From Onthomorpha sp937906975 (GTDB taxonomy: Bacteria; Bacteroidota; Bacteroidia; Bacteroidales; P3), in NCBI GenBank assembly GCA_045614605.1, contig JAZLDH010000005.1, positions 62,001-126,000 on the forward strand: DNA of 64,000 nucleotides, read 5' to 3'. The position numbers were made by a program, and so were the translations under genes. Below are positions 44,622 through 51,986 of the stretch, piece by piece. Position 1 is the first letter of the stretch; the number at the start of each line of letters is the position of its first letter. The notes under the pieces are model-generated. The model worked only from the letters and a program-made list of their open reading frames with translations. It was not told the origin of the DNA and did not search any database.

Positions 44622-44654
44622 AAAACGGTGATTGTGGGAACAATCACCGTTTTT
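44622..44654. terminator. Hairpin terminator of the LRR/T9SS gene
   Basis: The stem ACGGTGATTGT / ACAATCACCGT with a short loop is flanked by A on the left and T on the right, so it can act on either strand. It follows the leftward LRR gene. Confidence 0.85.
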
Positions 44655-44687
44655 GTTTGCAAATTTAAAACTTTATTATGGAGAATT

Positions 44688-46745
44688 TTATTTGATAATA
44701 ATTTTTTGAGTTTTGCTTGCTTTGTTGTTGAATGCTTTTATCATATAAGCACCTGCTGAGACGTTGTTTAGTGAGAAGTTAAAGTCTTTTGTTGCAAACA
44801 CTCTTTGACCTAAAGCGTTATAGACTTCTATTTGTAGGTCTTTTTCTGTTGAAGATACATTCACAAGACGGTTGCTGTTTGTGATTTCTACGTCTAACTC
44901 TTCTACTTCGCCTAAGCCAACTGATTTCTTAATCAAAAGTTTGAAACGATTTGCATTTTCTCCTGCTGAAATAGTAGTTGTATATTCTTGTCCTTGAAGT
45001 AAGTCTATTGTTTCTTCTCCATCAATAAGGCTTACCGCATATCCTTCCGGAATATAATTAGCTTTAAATTTCACTTCCTTATTTTCATAAGAACGAACGT
45101 TCATTGTAGCATAATAAGGCAATGTATTTACTTCCTCTTTTACTAATGCTATGTTGTTTGTTACAAAATAAGGTTCTGCAATCTCGTAAGGAGAGAACAA
45201 TTTGTTTGCATCAAATCTATCATAACCTTCTTGTGCTTCTTCATTTTGAGCAAACAAAACTTCGATTTCTCTTTCTTGATCAATCATCACAAGACTGATA
45301 AACTCTCTTTCTACACTTGCCTTTGCAGTAGGTACAAATCTTTGACTTGGAGTGAATTTCATATTTTGCACATTATTGCTTGTGGCATTTACAAAGAAAC
45401 CTTCTGTAACTTTTATATCACCTGAGTATATAGGTTCATAACTTGTACCATTTAATTTATACCAAACTCCTCCTTGAATAAGATTTGAATTTTCATTAAT
45501 AAATTTTTCGACATCTAATTTAAATGTATAAGGATTTGCAAGTGGCAACCAACGACCAGAAGTAGCATCTCCGCCAAGCGTTCTGTTAATAGTAACCTCG
45601 CCTGTGTTGATTTGATAAGCAGGAGTTGCTGAATAGTCATAACGAAAATCTCTAAATTCTTCACGAGCATTAGGACTATAAATTCCATCTCCGTAATTTG
45701 TAAAACTTAAAGCCTCATTATTCCAAGGGAAAGCGTAAAAACCTTCACCGGTCGCAACAGTATTACTAATATGTGCCCAAGTTTCACTCCAATCATTAGC
45801 GCCATAATTAAATAATAAACAAGTAGGATCTAATGCACCGGGAATTAGTGTTTCCAACTTATAATTTGCAAAAGGAGCACCAATAATATGCCATGTATTA
45901 GTAGCCAAAAGAGGAGTTTCCACCTCAATAATACCCGAAACATCACCAATCAACTCACCACCTTGTGCAATCCTCAAAACACCTTCATTAATCACTGCCC
46001 TTCTATTTTCTGTTGTTATTTCAAAAGTAGTGTTAAGCACATTTGTATCCCCTGCATTTATCTTATGATTAATCTTTGACCAATGATAAGATTGAAAATC
46101 AAATCCCCAATTAGTCGTATAGCCCGTTGCACCAAAAGGAACTGTAAGAGGTTTATTTCTTAAAGAATTAAAAGCATTGTATCCATATTGAGGTGGATTT
46201 TCTGCAAGAATTGTAATATCTTGTAACGCAGAACAATTAGCGAACGCCCACTCACCAATATCAGCAACACTATTTCCAATAACAACAGAATTCATACTAA
46301 AACAGTTATTAAAAGCGTAATTTCCAATAGTAGTAACATTATCTCCAATAACAGCAGAAGTTAAGCCAGAACAGTAGAAAAAAGCGTGATCTCCAATAGT
46401 AGTAACATTGTTTCCAAAAGTAACAGAAGTTAAGCCAGTACACAAATAAAAAGCATTATTTCCAATAGTAGTAACACTATCTCCAATAACAACAGAAGTT
46501 AAAGTTCCATTCCTAAACGCATCTTCTCCAATAGCTGTAACAGTGTAACCATTTACTATTTCTGGAATTGTTATAGAAGTAGATAGAGATGAGGTATATC
46601 CTATTACTGTTACGGTGTTAGTGTTAGTACCTGTATTAACTTGATATAGTACAACACCATCGTCATCGTAAAATGTTTGTGGTGTTTGTGCTAAAAGCAC
46701 ATTTGCGAATAAAAGCAAACAGATTGATAAAAACAACTTTTTCAT
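44688..46745 (-). CDS. Secreted BspA-type leucine-rich-repeat protein with T9SS sorting domain (copy 1)
   Basis: This 685-residue protein has signal peptide MKKLFLSICLLLFANVLLAQ. At about residues 60-180 there are LRR_5 (BspA-type) units of 23 residues, typified by LTSVVIGDSVTTIGNNAFYL, encoded by near-identical 69-bp DNA repeats (46323, 46392, 46461). A middle domain (~200-590) is shared with the protein at 51987. The C-terminal ~75 residues are a T9SS type A sorting domain (IEVYNALGQRVF, AGAYMIKAF, KIIIK). It should be exported by the type IX system and attached to the cell surface. Its ATG overlaps the stop of the small upstream gene (TAATG) behind a GGAGG Shine-Dalgarno sequence, which is unusual here. 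Confidence 0.9.
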   Translation of the reverse strand: MKKLFLSICLLLFANVLLAQTPQTFYDDDGVVLYQVNTGTNTNTVTVIGYTSSLSTSITIPEIVNGYTVTAIGEDAFRNGTLTSVVIGDSVTTIGNNAFYLCTGLTSVTFGNNVTTIGDHAFFYCSGLTSAVIGDNVTTIGNYAFNNCFSMNSVVIGNSVADIGEWAFANCSALQDITILAENPPQYGYNAFNSLRNKPLTVPFGATGYTTNWGFDFQSYHWSKINHKINAGDTNVLNTTFEITTENRRAVINEGVLRIAQGGELIGDVSGIIEVETPLLATNTWHIIGAPFANYKLETLIPGALDPTCLLFNYGANDWSETWAHISNTVATGEGFYAFPWNNEALSFTNYGDGIYSPNAREEFRDFRYDYSATPAYQINTGEVTINRTLGGDATSGRWLPLANPYTFKLDVEKFINENSNLIQGGVWYKLNGTSYEPIYSGDIKVTEGFFVNATSNNVQNMKFTPSQRFVPTAKASVEREFISLVMIDQEREIEVLFAQNEEAQEGYDRFDANKLFSPYEIAEPYFVTNNIALVKEEVNTLPYYATMNVRSYENKEVKFKANYIPEGYAVSLIDGEETIDLLQGQEYTTTISAGENANRFKLLIKKSVGLGEVEELDVEITNSNRLVNVSSTEKDLQIEVYNALGQRVFATKDFNFSLNNVSAGAYMIKAFNNKASKTQKIIIK

Positions 46746-47020
46746 TATTCACCTCCTTTTTTTGTATTACGAACAATTGTTGCTCCTACTGCTGCTCCTG
46801 ATAAACCAAGCAACAAAAGAGTTGCAGGAGCTAAAGGTGTTCTTACGTTACTATTTCTTTGAGCATCACCTTCATTACCATTATAAAGTAATTCTATAAA
46901 ACTTTCATCTTTTGTAGGCGGCTGCTGTCCAATAGAGTAATTTTCAAATTGTGCCATCACGGCATCTGCACACATAAGTGCAAGAATTAAAACAAAAAAC
47001 CTTTTCATTTCAAACGACAT
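46745..47020 (-). CDS. Small secreted protein with C-terminal hydrophobic tail, coupled to T9SS cargo
   Basis: This 91-residue protein (or 87 if translation begins at ATG 47008) has signal peptide MKRFFVLILALMCADAVMAQ. A short polar middle is followed by a C-terminal tail of Pro, hydrophobic helix and basic end (TPLAPATLLLLGLSGAAVGA, then RNTKK). The tail resembles sorting or anchoring tails seen in small Bacteroidota proteins that sit beside T9SS cargo. It overlaps the LRR gene by one base (TAATG), so the two are translated together. Function is unknown. Confidence 0.7.
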   Translation of the reverse strand: MSFEMKRFFVLILALMCADAVMAQFENYSIGQQPPTKDESFIELLYNGNEGDAQRNSNVRTPLAPATLLLLGLSGAAVGATIVRNTKKGGE

Positions 47021-47060
47021 TTATTATACAAATAATTTAAAACAACAAAATTTCAACTTG

Positions 47061-47068
47061 CAAAGGTA
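47061..47068 (-). promoter_or_regulatory. -7 element of the small-protein/LRR operon
   Basis: The complement of CAAAGGTA gives TACCTTTG, about 40 bases upstream of the start at 47020. Confidence 0.6.
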
Positions 47069-47201
47069 CAAAAAATTCGTTGATAAGGAGCTCACAAATT
47101 AATTTAAAAAAATTATAATCAGTTCATACAACTCTTTAAAACCGTTACACTATAACGGTTGAAATAAATTTCAAAAAAAAAAAAAAAAAAAAATAGAAAA
47201 A

Positions 47202-47232
47202 TTTGCTATCTTGTAATTTTTCTGTACTTTTG
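47202..47232 (+). promoter_or_regulatory. Promoter of candidate small RNA
   Basis: TTTG at 47202-47205, a 19-bp spacer and TACTTTTG at 47225-47232 form a full Bacteroidota promoter. A 21-A run ends nine bases upstream. Confidence 0.75.
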
Positions 47233-47238
47233 CAAGTT

Positions 47239-47342
47239 GGAACTGCGGTTTGTAGAAATCAAAAGAGAAGAAAATAGTAGTTAGTTATTTAAATAAAAAA
47301 TGGATAGGGCGAGTTTACCAATTAACTTGCCCTATTTTTTTT
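47239..47342 (+). ncRNA. Candidate small RNA of about 100 nt
   Basis: A full promoter (47202-47232) is followed after about 100 bases by a terminator hairpin with a T run. Between them there is no start codon before 47300, and the only short frame is the terminator itself. The next rightward gene is uvrA, more than 1.2 kb away beyond a leftward gene, so this is a free-standing unit and not a leader. It shows none of the conserved features I know of SRP RNA, 6S RNA, tmRNA or RNase P RNA. The start at about 47239 is estimated from the promoter. Confidence 0.6.
47304..47342 (+). terminator. Terminator of the candidate small RNA
   Basis: The 12-bp stem ATAGGGCGAGTT / AACTTGCCCTAT (one G-U pair) has an 8-base loop and is followed by eight T. 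Confidence 0.88.
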
Positions 47343-47370
47343 CTTATCTTTGAACTAAGAAAATTTTGTT

Positions 47371-47436
47371 CCGATTGTAATAGCCTTACGCTCCGATTGT
47401 AATAGTCTTACGCTCCGAGCGTAATTAACTTTCATC
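47371..47436. repeat. 22-bp tandem repeat
   Basis: Two full units (47371-47392 and 47393-47414) differ at one base. The unit begins CCGATTGTAATAG and ends CTTACGCT. A third, degenerate unit starts CCGAGCGTAAT. The core GATTGTAnTAnCnTT matches the 22-bp repeat at 42968. Confidence 0.85.
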
Positions 47437-47502
47437 GAAGAAAAAATAAATCTTATCGAAGAATAATTTACGATTTCAAAGAAAAAATTTCCTAAATCAA
47501 AG
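47436..47502. repeat. 21-bp-period CGAAG/CAAAG array (array 6)
   Basis: The cores are CGAAG at 47436 and 47457 and CAAAG at 47477 and 47498, spaced 21, 20 and 21 bp, separated by A/T tracts. It directly continues from the 22-bp repeat. Confidence 0.7.
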
Positions 47503-47514
47503 AGATGAAAAAAT

Positions 47515-47543
47515 AAAGGCGAGATTTGAAAAATCCCGCCTTT
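47515..47543 (-). terminator. Terminator of the coiled-coil lipoprotein gene
   Basis: On the minus strand the stem AAAGGCGGGATTT / AAATCTCGCCTTT closes with one G-U pair and a 3-base loop, 35 bases past the stop at 47578. Confidence 0.8.
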
Positions 47544-47577
47544 GATATGAAATGAAATTTCAATTAAAAATTATGCT

Positions 47578-48438
47578 CTAATCTACCATTATTACTAAGC
47601 ATTTGCTTGCTTTCCAGAATAAGTCTGGGTTAATGATTCTGATTGAAGTAGGACGTTTAGGGTCTCCTTCTAATGAGTAAGATGTTTCAGGGTGAGGAGT
47701 TACGATTTTTACTCTTTTCCCTGTCAAAGGAATTTCTTGAGTGTTTCTTGTGTCTATTTTTGTGAAAGCTGCAAAGTCAGAGTTGTCTGCAAGCACTGTT
47801 GCTTTTCCAAGACCAATGAAACCACCTTTGCGATCAACTATATTTTTTGCTCTTAACTCTTTTTTAGTTCCGATTGCAAAGTAAGCAGTGCATTGTTCGT
47901 CTTGAATTTCTGCTATTTGTTTGTTTTTCTTTTTGTCAGCTTCTTTCAAACCTGCTACGTCTTTTTCTAAGCTCTTGATAGTAGCGTTTTTCTTTTCTAT
48001 TTCTTTAGTTAAAGATTGGATTTGAGCTTCTTGTTCTGCTATTCTTGATTCTAAAGAAGCAACGAAGTTCTTTAATTCTGTGTTTTGTTTGTTAGCACGA
48101 TATATTTGATTGTTTAAAGATTTCAATTTAGCTTTGTCTTCTGCTAATATATCGCCTAATTTTGAAATTTTAGCTTTTATGCCAGCTACTGCTGCTTGAG
48201 AAGTTTCGCCGTTTGCATTAACATCTTCTACAACATCAGTATATGCAGATGTAATCTCAGTAAGTGATGTTTCTATTTCGTTTAATTGTTGGAAGAAGGT
48301 TTCCAATTCTGCGTTTTTAGCAGACATAACTGATGCAAATGAGTCTTGTAATTGTTTTTCTCTCTCTTGCATTGCTCCGTTTTGACAACCTGTCATGAAA
48401 AGAGCAGATAAACCGATAATGAATAAGGCTTTTTTCAT
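47578..48438 (-). CDS. Coiled-coil lipoprotein, unknown function
   Basis: This 286-residue protein has lipoprotein signal MKKALFIIGLSALFMTGC (Cys 18). A long coiled coil (~25-175) with heptad-like Leu/Ile spacing follows (IAEQEAQIQSLTKEIEKKNA). A compact C-terminal domain of about 105 residues begins near ECTAYFAIGTKKEL-like sequence and ends in DLFWKASKCLVIMVD. Proteins of this layout are common in Bacteroidota and uncharacterised; a structural envelope role is a guess. It shares a divergent promoter region with uvrA. Confidence 0.75.
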   Translation of the reverse strand: MKKALFIIGLSALFMTGCQNGAMQEREKQLQDSFASVMSAKNAELETFFQQLNEIETSLTEITSAYTDVVEDVNANGETSQAAVAGIKAKISKLGDILAEDKAKLKSLNNQIYRANKQNTELKNFVASLESRIAEQEAQIQSLTKEIEKKNATIKSLEKDVAGLKEADKKKNKQIAEIQDEQCTAYFAIGTKKELRAKNIVDRKGGFIGLGKATVLADNSDFAAFTKIDTRNTQEIPLTGKRVKIVTPHPETSYSLEGDPKRPTSIRIINPDLFWKASKCLVIMVD

Positions 48439-48482
48439 ACTATTTTTATAAATTTTTGTTATTTTACGTTAATTTCTCGGTG

Positions 48483-48560
48483 CAAAGATAATAAAAAAAA
48501 TAGAATGACAATGTTTTTGCTTGATTTTTTGCCTTTTGTTGTCATTTTTTCGTATTATTG
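48483..48560. promoter_or_regulatory. Divergent -7 elements for the lipoprotein gene and uvrA
   Basis: The complement of CAAAGATA (48483-48490) gives TATCTTTG for the leftward gene. TATTATTG at 48553-48560, with TTTG 21 bp upstream (48528-48531), serves uvrA. Confidence 0.6.
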
Positions 48561-48581
48561 CAAAGTTTTTTTTAATAATCT

Positions 48582-51365
48582 ATGGAAGAAAGCAAACTTA
48601 TAATTAGGGGAGCAAGGACTCATAATCTGCAAAACATATCTGTTGATATTCCTCGTAATAGTTTAGTAACGATTACAGGACTTAGCGGTAGTGGAAAGAG
48701 TTCTTTGGCGTTTGATACCATATATGCCGAAGGACAAAGACGCTATTTGGAAACATTTTCTTCGTATGCAAGAAATTTCATTGGGACTATTTCTAAACCC
48801 GATGTGGAATATATTGAGGGGCTTAGCCCTGTGATTTCTATTGAGCAGAAAACAACTAATAAAAACCCTCGTTCAACCGTTGGCACTACAACTGAGATTT
48901 ACGATTTGGTGCGTTTGCTTTTTGCGAGAGTCTCTGATGCTTTCTCTCTTGCAACAGGAGAGAAGATGGTAAAGTATAGCGAAAAGCAGATATTGGATAT
49001 TTTGAAGCAAACCTATGAGGGTGAATATATAGTTGTGCTTTCCCCTGTTGTAAAAGGAAGAAAGGGACATCATAGAGAACTTTTTGAATCTGTTGCGAAG
49101 AAAGGTTTTTTGAAAGTAAGAATTGATGGAGTCATAACAAACATTACCCTTGGTTTAAGGACAGATAGATATAAGGTACACGATATAGAAATAGTTGTAG
49201 ATAAGCTAAAAGTTACGCAAGAGAACTATTCTCGTTTGACTAAGTCCGTTGCAACTGCGTTTCAACACGGAAAAGGAAACCTAATGATACTTTCTGAAAA
49301 GGAAGAGGTGCGTCATTTTTCAAAAATGTTGATGTGTCCCTCTACGGGCTTGTCATATTCGGAGCCTGAGCCTAATACCTTTTCGTTTAACTCTCCTTAC
49401 GGGGCTTGTCCTCACTGCAATGGATTGGGAGAGGTGAGTTTGGTGGAGATTACAAAGATTATTCCCGATGATACAAAGTCTATAATGCAAGGAGGCTTAG
49501 TCCCTATTGGAAAACCAAACCTTAATTCTTGGTTTATTAAGCAAATACAAGACTTAGGCAAGAAATATGGATTTGACTTAAAGACTCCTATTAAAGACAT
49601 AAGTCAAGAGGCAATGAATATCTTGCTTTATGGAAACACAGAGGAGCAATACAGAGGCGAGGGCTTTCAAGGAGTGATTAATTTCATAAGCTCACAATTT
49701 AATGAAACAATGCCTGTAAGTATTCAAAAGTGGGCAATGAGTTTTATGGAGAAAAAAACTTGTCCTGAATGTGGTGGCGATAGGTTGAAGAAAGAATCCT
49801 TGTGTTTTAAGATAGAGGGAAAAAATGTTGCTGAGCTTTCCAAGATGGATTTGACAGAGTTGCAAGAATGGATTAAAGACCTGCCTAAGAAATTAGATGA
49901 AAGAAAACTAACTATTGCAAGCGAAATCCTACGAGAGATAGAAACTCGAATTAAATTCCTTTTAGATGTAGGAGTGGGGTATTTGAATCTTGGTAGAAGT
50001 TCAAAAAGCCTTTCGGGAGGAGAAAGCCAAAGAATACGCCTTGCAACACAAATCGGCTCGGAGCTTGTAAATGTACTATACATATTAGATGAGCCAAGCA
50101 TAGGTCTGCATCAATCTGATAATATTCGTTTGATTAATGCTTTGAAAAGGCTGAGAGATGTAGGAAATTCGGTCATTGTTGTTGAGCATGATAAAGATAT
50201 GATGATGCAATCGGATTTCGTTGTGGATATTGGCCCAGGAGCAGGAGTCAATGGCGGAAAGGTAACAGCAATAGGAAAGCCTCAAGAATTATTGAAACAA
50301 GATTCTTTGACTTGTCAATACCTTAAAGGCACAAAACAAATAGAAGTGCCAAAAGAAAGAAGAAAAGGAAACGGATTATATATAGATTTATTAGGAGCGA
50401 GTGGAAATAATCTTAAAAATGTGGATTTGCATTTGCCACTTGGCGTTTTGGTGTGTGTAACAGGCGTGTCGGGTAGTGGTAAGTCCTCACTTATAAACAA
50501 TACTCTACACCCAATTTTAAGCAAACACTTCTATCGCTCTACTGCAATGCCACTTCCATACAAGGAAATAAAAGGAATAGAAAATATAGATAAGGTAATA
50601 GAGATTAATCAATATCCAATAGGTAAGACTCCAAGAAGTAATCCCGCTACATTCATAGGCGTGTTTGACCAAATAAGAAAACTATACGCTATGCTACCGA
50701 CTGCAAAGATTAGAAACTATCAAGCAGGTAGGTTTTCTTTCAATGTGAAGGGTGGACGATGTGAAGAATGTCAAGGAGCAGGAGTAAAAACTATTGAGAT
50801 GAACTTTTTGCCAGAAATATATGTAGAATGTCCTTCATGCCACGGAAAAAGATACAACAGAGAAACACTTGAGGTAAGATATAAGGGGAAAAGCATTAGT
50901 GAGGTGTTGGATATGAGTTTTGAAGAGGCAGTTGTCTTTTTTGAAAACTATCCTGCAATAAAACGTCAGTTGTCTGTGGTTGTGGAAGTGGGACTTGGTT
51001 ATCTTTCCTTAGGACAACCCTCTACAACGCTTTCGGGTGGAGAGTGCCAAAGAATAAAACTCGCAGCCGAACTCTCGAAAAAAGATACAGGAAAGACACT
51101 TTATATTCTTGATGAGCCAACAACAGGTTTGCACTTTGAGGATATAAATATTCTTATGAAGGTTTTGCAAAAATTGGTCGATAAAGGAAATAGCATGGTC
51201 ATTATTGAACATAATATGGACGTGATAAAATGTGCCGACTACATAATTGATATGGGAATGAAGGGCGGTGGCTTAGGAGGAAGCATAGTTGAACAAGGTA
51301 GCCCTGAGAAATTGGCAAAATCCTCTAAAAATAGCATTGGCGAATTTTTAAAGCAAGAATTGTAA
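48582..51365 (+). CDS. uvrA: Excinuclease ABC subunit A
   Basis: This 927-residue DNA-damage recognition ATPase of nucleotide excision repair loads UvrB on lesions. It carries two ABC modules: Walker A GLSGSGKSS near residue 33 and GVSGSGKSS near residue 630, with signatures SGGESQRIRLA and SGGECQRIKLA. Zinc-finger Cys pairs are at CPHCNG and CPECGG in the first half and at CEECQG and CPSCHG in the second. Length is normal. It is monocistronic; the tRNA-Met gene follows with its own promoter. Confidence 0.97.
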   Translation: MEESKLIIRGARTHNLQNISVDIPRNSLVTITGLSGSGKSSLAFDTIYAEGQRRYLETFSSYARNFIGTISKPDVEYIEGLSPVISIEQKTTNKNPRSTVGTTTEIYDLVRLLFARVSDAFSLATGEKMVKYSEKQILDILKQTYEGEYIVVLSPVVKGRKGHHRELFESVAKKGFLKVRIDGVITNITLGLRTDRYKVHDIEIVVDKLKVTQENYSRLTKSVATAFQHGKGNLMILSEKEEVRHFSKMLMCPSTGLSYSEPEPNTFSFNSPYGACPHCNGLGEVSLVEITKIIPDDTKSIMQGGLVPIGKPNLNSWFIKQIQDLGKKYGFDLKTPIKDISQEAMNILLYGNTEEQYRGEGFQGVINFISSQFNETMPVSIQKWAMSFMEKKTCPECGGDRLKKESLCFKIEGKNVAELSKMDLTELQEWIKDLPKKLDERKLTIASEILREIETRIKFLLDVGVGYLNLGRSSKSLSGGESQRIRLATQIGSELVNVLYILDEPSIGLHQSDNIRLINALKRLRDVGNSVIVVEHDKDMMMQSDFVVDIGPGAGVNGGKVTAIGKPQELLKQDSLTCQYLKGTKQIEVPKERRKGNGLYIDLLGASGNNLKNVDLHLPLGVLVCVTGVSGSGKSSLINNTLHPILSKHFYRSTAMPLPYKEIKGIENIDKVIEINQYPIGKTPRSNPATFIGVFDQIRKLYAMLPTAKIRNYQAGRFSFNVKGGRCEECQGAGVKTIEMNFLPEIYVECPSCHGKRYNRETLEVRYKGKSISEVLDMSFEEAVVFFENYPAIKRQLSVVVEVGLGYLSLGQPSTTLSGGECQRIKLAAELSKKDTGKTLYILDEPTTGLHFEDINILMKVLQKLVDKGNSMVIIEHNMDVIKCADYIIDMGMKGGGLGGSIVEQGSPEKLAKSSKNSIGEFLKQEL

Positions 51366-51419
51366 ATTAAGAGATTATCAAAGAGTTGAAAGAAAAAAAA
51401 TAAAAAAAAAGACTTTAAA

Positions 51420-51451
51420 TTTGTCTGAATAAAAAAAAAGATATAATTTTG
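51420..51451 (+). promoter_or_regulatory. Promoter of tRNA-Met
   Basis: TTTG at 51420-51423, a 20-bp spacer and TAATTTTG at 51444-51451, 16 bases before the tRNA. Confidence 0.7.
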
Positions 51452-51466
51452 CACTCGCAAAAATGA

Positions 51467-51540
51467 GGCGGGATAGCTCAGTTGGTTAGAGCGTCGGATT
51501 CATAACCCGGAGGTCACGAGTTCAACTCTCGTTCCCGCTA
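51467..51540 (+). tRNA. tRNA-Met (anticodon CAT)
   Basis: The acceptor stem GGCGGGA pairs with TCCCGCT (first pair G-U). The D arm is GCTC...GAGC, the anticodon loop is TTCATAA and the T arm is ACGAG TTCAACT CTCGT. The discriminator is A and CCA is not encoded. Pair 31-39 of the anticodon stem is A-C. The acceptor lacks the initiator mismatch, so an elongator tRNA-Met is most likely; a lysidine-modified tRNA-Ile2 cannot be fully excluded. Confidence 0.88.
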
Positions 51541-51550
51541 CTTGGAAAAC

Positions 51551-51589
51551 AAACCGTATAAGAAAAGAAATTCTTATGCGGTTTTTCTT
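51551..51589 (+). terminator. Terminator after tRNA-Met
   Basis: The 14-bp stem AAACCGTATAAGAA / TTCTTATGCGGTTT (one G-U pair) is followed by T. Confidence 0.85.
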
Positions 51590-51598
51590 TTTTTTTCT

Positions 51599-51666
51599 CT
51601 TAGCTTTTTAAAATTTTCTCTTAGCTTAAAAAAATTATTTCTTAGCTTTTTTTTCTTGTTTCTTAG
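51599..51666. repeat. 21-bp-period CTTAG array (array 7)
   Basis: CTTAG occurs at 51599, 51620, 51641 and 51662, exactly 21 bp apart, embedded in A and T tracts. It matches array 1 in core and orientation. Confidence 0.88.
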
Positions 51667-51686
51667 AAAAAATTTCTTGACCCAAA

Positions 51687-51817
51687 AACTTGTCAATTTG
51701 ATATATTAAACTTATCATTTTGTCAAGTCAGTTGTATGTTTTTTTGCAAAAAGCTTGTCATTTTGATATACTCAACTTATCATTTTGTCAAGTGAAACTT
51801 ACCAAATTGGTATACAA
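51687..51817. repeat. 22-bp-period array with AACTTRTCA core
   Basis: AACTTGTCA at 51687, AACTTATCA at 51709, AGCTTGTCA at 51752, AACTTATCA at 51774 and AACTTACCA at 51796 keep a 22-bp phase, with a degenerate unit near 51731 and a one-base slip after it. Units contain internal inverted symmetry (for example TACCAAATTGGTA). It lies 170-300 bases upstream of the LRR/T9SS gene. Confidence 0.78.
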
Positions 51818-51986
51818 TATATAAATAATAAAGAACAGTAATAACTAAAGATAAAAAAAGAATAAAGAAATTATAATAGCGTAATTGTTGAAAAAAAATT
51901 TTTTTTTATTGTTTTTTCTTTTTTTTATTCAGAAATTATGTGTAATTTTGCAAATCGTTTAAAAGTGAATAAAAAATAACAAAATA

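Larger units (their letters stand above)
47021..47577. other. 557-base intergenic region between two leftward genes
   Basis: There is no protein gene. From left to right it holds the leftward promoter (47061-47068), a perfect 8-bp inverted repeat AACCGTTA/TAACGGTT around CACTA (47140-47160), and a run of 21 A (47173-47193). The small-RNA unit (47202-47342), a 22-bp tandem repeat (47371-47436), a 21-bp-period array (47436-47502) and a terminator (47515-47543) follow. Confidence 0.75.
51541..51986. other. 446-base intergenic region made largely of phased repeats
   Basis: No gene is seen. It holds the tRNA terminator, array 7 (CTTAG every 21 bp), then a 22-bp-period array (51687-51817), then an AT-rich stretch. 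The -7 element TAATTTTG at 51943-51950 for the LRR gene at 51987 completes it. Confidence 0.75.

Noticed and set aside
47301..47354. Short frame starting inside the small-RNA terminator
   Set aside because: It begins in the terminator stem and reads through the T run, so it would not be transcribed in full.
51467..51817. tRNA-Met as an integration site for a mobile element
   Set aside because: No integrase, no repeat of the tRNA 3' end and no foreign-looking gene block follow the tRNA.
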